Below are positions 60,800 through 64,000 of a stretch of DNA of 64,000 nucleotides, piece after piece. A program made the translations under genes and the position numbers. A model generated the notes under the pieces. That model did not search any database, was not told the origin of the DNA, and saw nothing but the letters and a program-made list of their open reading frames with translations. The first letter of the stretch is position 1. Every line of letters begins with the position of its first letter. Origin of the DNA: Siphonodentalium dalli (lineage: Eukaryota; Mollusca; Scaphopoda; Gadilida; Siphonodentaliidae); assembly GCA_032622095.1 (NCBI GenBank), contig CP136066.1, forward strand, positions 130,789,917-130,853,916, written 5' to 3'.

Positions 60800-60980
60800 C
60801 CTATTGCTGGTCAACCACTGAAAATATGCAAATTTTCCGGTAGGCTACCTTCACAAATAGTCTTATTATACATAGCTTGTACATAGATTTACCTTCTAGA
60901 AAACGTTGGTTTCAACTTGTTCTCCGAGGGTAGTGGTATCTCGATTTGGCCGCACACGCGACTATTTATACTGTGGGGCT
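60800..60980 (-). repeat. Dispersed repeat, inverted copy of 49190-49410
   Basis: Reverse complement contains GAACAAGTTGAAACCAACG, TTCTAGAAGGTAAATCTATG, AATAAGACTATTTGTGAAGG and GTGGTTGACCAGCAAT, matching the plus copy in order. Confidence 0.65.
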
Positions 60981-61955
60981 GTTGTTAACTTACATGGAGA
61001 CTGACGAAAATGCAACCGGTACTACAACAATAATTCAACCTCGTTTGTGTTGAGTATATGGATAACTAATACATAAACCAAACATAAACAATTCTTTGAT
61101 AAAAATTGGAAGAAGAGCCGCAGGCTTTGTTAACTTTGTGCTAGCGAGGAAGGGCACTCTATATTGACGCAGTGGGATGTGCATGTCACGCGATAGCGCT
61201 GCAATCACGTGACAGTGCACGCGATCACATGACATCTTGGATTTTCCAAATATGTAAATAGCGTCCCCTTTGTCTAAGTTGATACATCATTGTGATTCCT
61301 TTTTAGCTAATGCATTCAGGGTTAATTGTCTCAAGTGAATGTCGGATATAATCATTCCATAATCACTGCATACTATTCAAGCGAGTTGAGAGTATTTGTC
61401 ATGAAGAAATAACGTCACACTATGACTCTCGCTACGAAACACGGACGGAACTATTTTCTCTCGCGGAAGGAGTGAATTCCGATAATCACATTGAGAGCGC
61501 AAGCGAGTAGCAGTCGTTCTGTTTGTTTTGGAGTGTAAACACCTACGTGTGGAAAAAATTAATTAAAAAAAACCCACCCACCCTTCCCGCTTAACGGTAA
61601 CATAAATAGTTATATTATAGCTGGCGGATTGCCACCCATCCAGGTACATCTTTTGTATAATTATATTGTTCATCAGTCTACTCATATATTAATTATAAAA
61701 TTATGTTTCATGTATTCTGCTATATCCATATATAACTTCACTTCACAATATATGGGTAGTCAGAATCGGAATAAGGTTGTTACGTTTTTTTCGTCCCCGT
61801 GGACTGTTGCTTTGTAATAAACATCACACTTTATCGCATTGGTTTGTTATGCCGCAAGTTACAATTAGAGCTAGATGGCTCTCGTTGTAACATTACTCCA
61901 CAGCAAGCTCGTGCGATAATGTTAACCACATTTAAGCGCATATAGGTGCCCTTAT
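60981..61955. other. No supported gene
   Basis: AT-rich sequence; nothing recognised. Confidence 0.4.
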
Positions 61956-61959
61956 AAGC

Positions 61960-62405
61960 ACTCCGGTAAAAGCCCGGTAAACCATGGTTTACCATGCAGG
62001 CTCTACTCTCGTAAAGTCAGGTCTACAATGATATACTCTGGTAAATGCCATGTAAAAACTCATGTAAAAGTGACATACCCTTGTAAATTCCAAGTAAATC
62101 ATGGTAAAGTCAGGTTAAAATGATATACACCGGTAAAAGCCATGTAAAAACATGTAAAATGGACATACCCTTGTAAATTCTAAGTAAATCATGGTAAAGT
62201 CAGGTTAACAATTATATATTGTTGTAAAAGCCACGTAAAAGCCATATAAAATGGACATACCCATGTATATTCCAAGTAAATCATGGTAAAGTCAGGTTAA
62301 GAATGATAAACTCTGATAAAAGCCATGTACACCCATGTAAAAAAGACATACCCTTGTAAAATCCATGCAAGTAAATGCATTGTGTACCCCACTTTACTCT
62401 CGTAA
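61960..62405 (+). repeat. TGGTAAA-rich tandem repeat (units about 90-95 bp)
   Basis: About four units, each with GTAAAAGCCATGTAAAA, GACATACCCTTGTAAATTC, CAAGTAAATCATGGTAAAGT and CAGGTTAA. Starts near CTCCGGTAAAAGCCCGGTAA. Confidence 0.85.
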
Positions 62406-62860
62406 ACAGTTTTCTGTTGGTGAAACAGGACACACATGGGTTAAACCGATGTAAATCAGGACATGCTGTTGGGCATTTGCTACGCCATCTTGATTCTGAT
62501 GGAAGATGATTTTCCCGATTTTGATACTAATGACAAGAGTGATCATTTGTGGCCATTTTATATAACACGTGGTCCTCATTTTATTAAATTACCGCAAAGT
62601 ATGTTCGACACATAATCCTACCCATTCAATCAATCGCGAAATTTGCGAATTTTGGGTATATACCCGCAAAAATACGTAATTCCGGAAAGTTGCACACATT
62701 ACTCTTAGCGAACTTTTTTTATATTATTCATTGCAATTGTACACTGCTTCGAAAAAAAAGTTAAAACCATTTCTGTACAAATTTTGGCTAGGTAGAACCT
62801 TAGTTTGGATGACTAGTTTGCGTCGAGTTTACAGCCCGTTCTGCTGATGGATATATATAC
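62406..62860. other. No supported feature
   Basis: AT-rich sequence; nothing recognised. Confidence 0.4.
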
Positions 62861-62865
62861 GACTA

Positions 62866-64000
62866 GAAGGTGACCCGACTTCGTCCGGGCTTTGACCTTG
62901 AATTGTCCATTTTGAAGGTCAAGGTCAAGTGGGGTCACGATTTGACCAGTCCAAAAACACTGCCCGGACAAAAGTACCCGACAAACGTGCCCGTCGAAAT
63001 CCATCCGGTTTTACCCGATTTGACCTTGAATTGATCATTTTGAAGGTCAAGGTCTGGTCGGGGTCTTGATTGGACCCGTCCAAAACAATCGGTGAACAAA
63101 AGTAACCCCACGTATCAAATTTCGTCGAAATCCCATCAAAATTGGCGATTTGACCTTGAAGTTACCCGATTTCAAGGTCAAGGTCACGTCGCACGGGCAA
63201 ATGAATATGCTTATGAGACTCGCCATAAGAAAGTACCCCCACATACCAAGTTTCATCGAAATCCCGTGATATTCGGGCGTTTGACCTTGAAATGACCCGA
63301 TTTCAAGGTCAAGGTGACGTCGCACGGACAAATTAATATGCCTATATTCGTCCCCGGCCGAAAATACCCCCACATACCAAGTTTCATCGAAATCGGCTGG
63401 GGGGCCATTTTCGAGTCCATCGATTACACACACACAGACAGATACACACACACAAAGATCTTTCAAAATATATAATAGACTAGAAGGTGACCCGACTTCG
63501 TCCGGGCTTTGACCTTGAATTGTCTATTTTGAAGGCCAAGGTCAAGTGGGGTCACGATTTGACCCGTCCAAAACACTGCCCGAACAAAAGTACCCGACAA
63601 AAGTACCCGTCGAAATCCATCCGGTTTTACCCGATTTGACCTTGAATTGATCATTTTGAAGGTCAAGGTCAGGTCGGGGTCACGATTTGACCCGTCCAAA
63701 ACACCCAGTGGACAAAAGTAACCCTATGTATAACATTTCGTCGAAATACCATCAAAATTGGCGATTTGACCTTGAATTGACCCGATGTCAAGGTCAAGGT
63801 CACGTCGCGCGGACAAATGAATATGCTTATGAGACTCCCCATACGAAAGTACCCCCACATACCAAGTTTCATCGAAATCCCGTGATATTCGGGCATTTGA
63901 CCTTGAAATGACCCGACTTCAAGGTCAAGGTCACGTCGCACGGGCAAATTAATAGGTTTATGCCACTCCCCGGCCGAAAATACACACACATACCAAGTTT
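62866..64000 (+). mobile_element. Modular tandem-core repeat, type A, two head-to-tail copies (second cut by the window edge)
   Basis: The first copy runs from GAAGGTGACCCGACTTCGTC to the tail AATATATAATAGACTAG at about 63478. The second begins at once with the same head and continues past the window end. Cores are those of 47850-48430. Minus- and plus-strand frames of 63-139 codons are repeat products. Confidence 0.75.

Overview
This window looks like an accessory, repeat-dominated stretch of an AT-rich metazoan genome. APE-type LINE reverse transcriptases, CACTA-like and hAT-like DNA transposons, long minisatellites and modular tandem-core repeats suggest a marine invertebrate, possibly a mollusc or other lophotrochozoan. 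The taxon is inference only. I found no convincing host gene, tRNA, rRNA or CRISPR array. Only one kind of protein gene is well supported: a small C2H2 zinc-finger protein present twice, inside a large palindrome.

Region 1 (1-16077) is a nest of three insertions. The oldest layer is a LINE on the minus strand. Its reverse-transcriptase fingers/palm half lies at 15046-16077 and its C-terminal half at 1-518. Between the halves sits a palindromic element (519-15039, about 10.07 kb without its own insertion). Its arms of about 4.9 kb are nearly identical and flank an asymmetric 220-bp loop (5425-5644). It starts AGTAGTATG, ends CATACTACT, and is bordered by CGGATC on the left and CGG-TC on the right. 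This fits a 6-bp target duplication with one base lost. Each arm carries an intact 211-codon zinc-finger gene next to the loop; the two copies face outward and differ by one residue. The youngest layer is a 4453-bp CACTA-like element (6809-11261) inserted at TA in the right arm. The left arm keeps the empty site at 4261-4262.

Region 2 (16-40 kb) holds decayed or non-autonomous repeats: a LINE 3' fragment (about 19.9-20.3 kb); a 24-bp minisatellite split by a hAT-like element with a perfect 8-bp target duplication (23042-24213); a candidate 2.8-kb element with about 63-bp inverted ends (27056-29865); a tandem-core element with a terminal hairpin (30415-31533); a possible THAP-like remnant (35063-35245); and a degenerate relative of the hAT element (37.7-38.1 kb). 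Region 3 (40077-46714) is a 6.6-kb minisatellite of units of about 20-27 bp with higher-order structure.

Region 4 (46.7-64 kb) holds modular tandem-core repeats (47.85-49.08 and 62.87-64.0 kb), a three-unit diverged repeat (49.7-50.8 kb), a nearly full-length LINE ORF2 pseudogene (54.58-57.24 kb), a near-perfect 20-bp hairpin (58.5 kb), a tandem duplication (58.6-59.6 kb), some short ORFs of uncertain status, and a TGGTAAA-rich repeat at 62 kb. The item most worth following up is the palindromic zinc-finger element of region 1.
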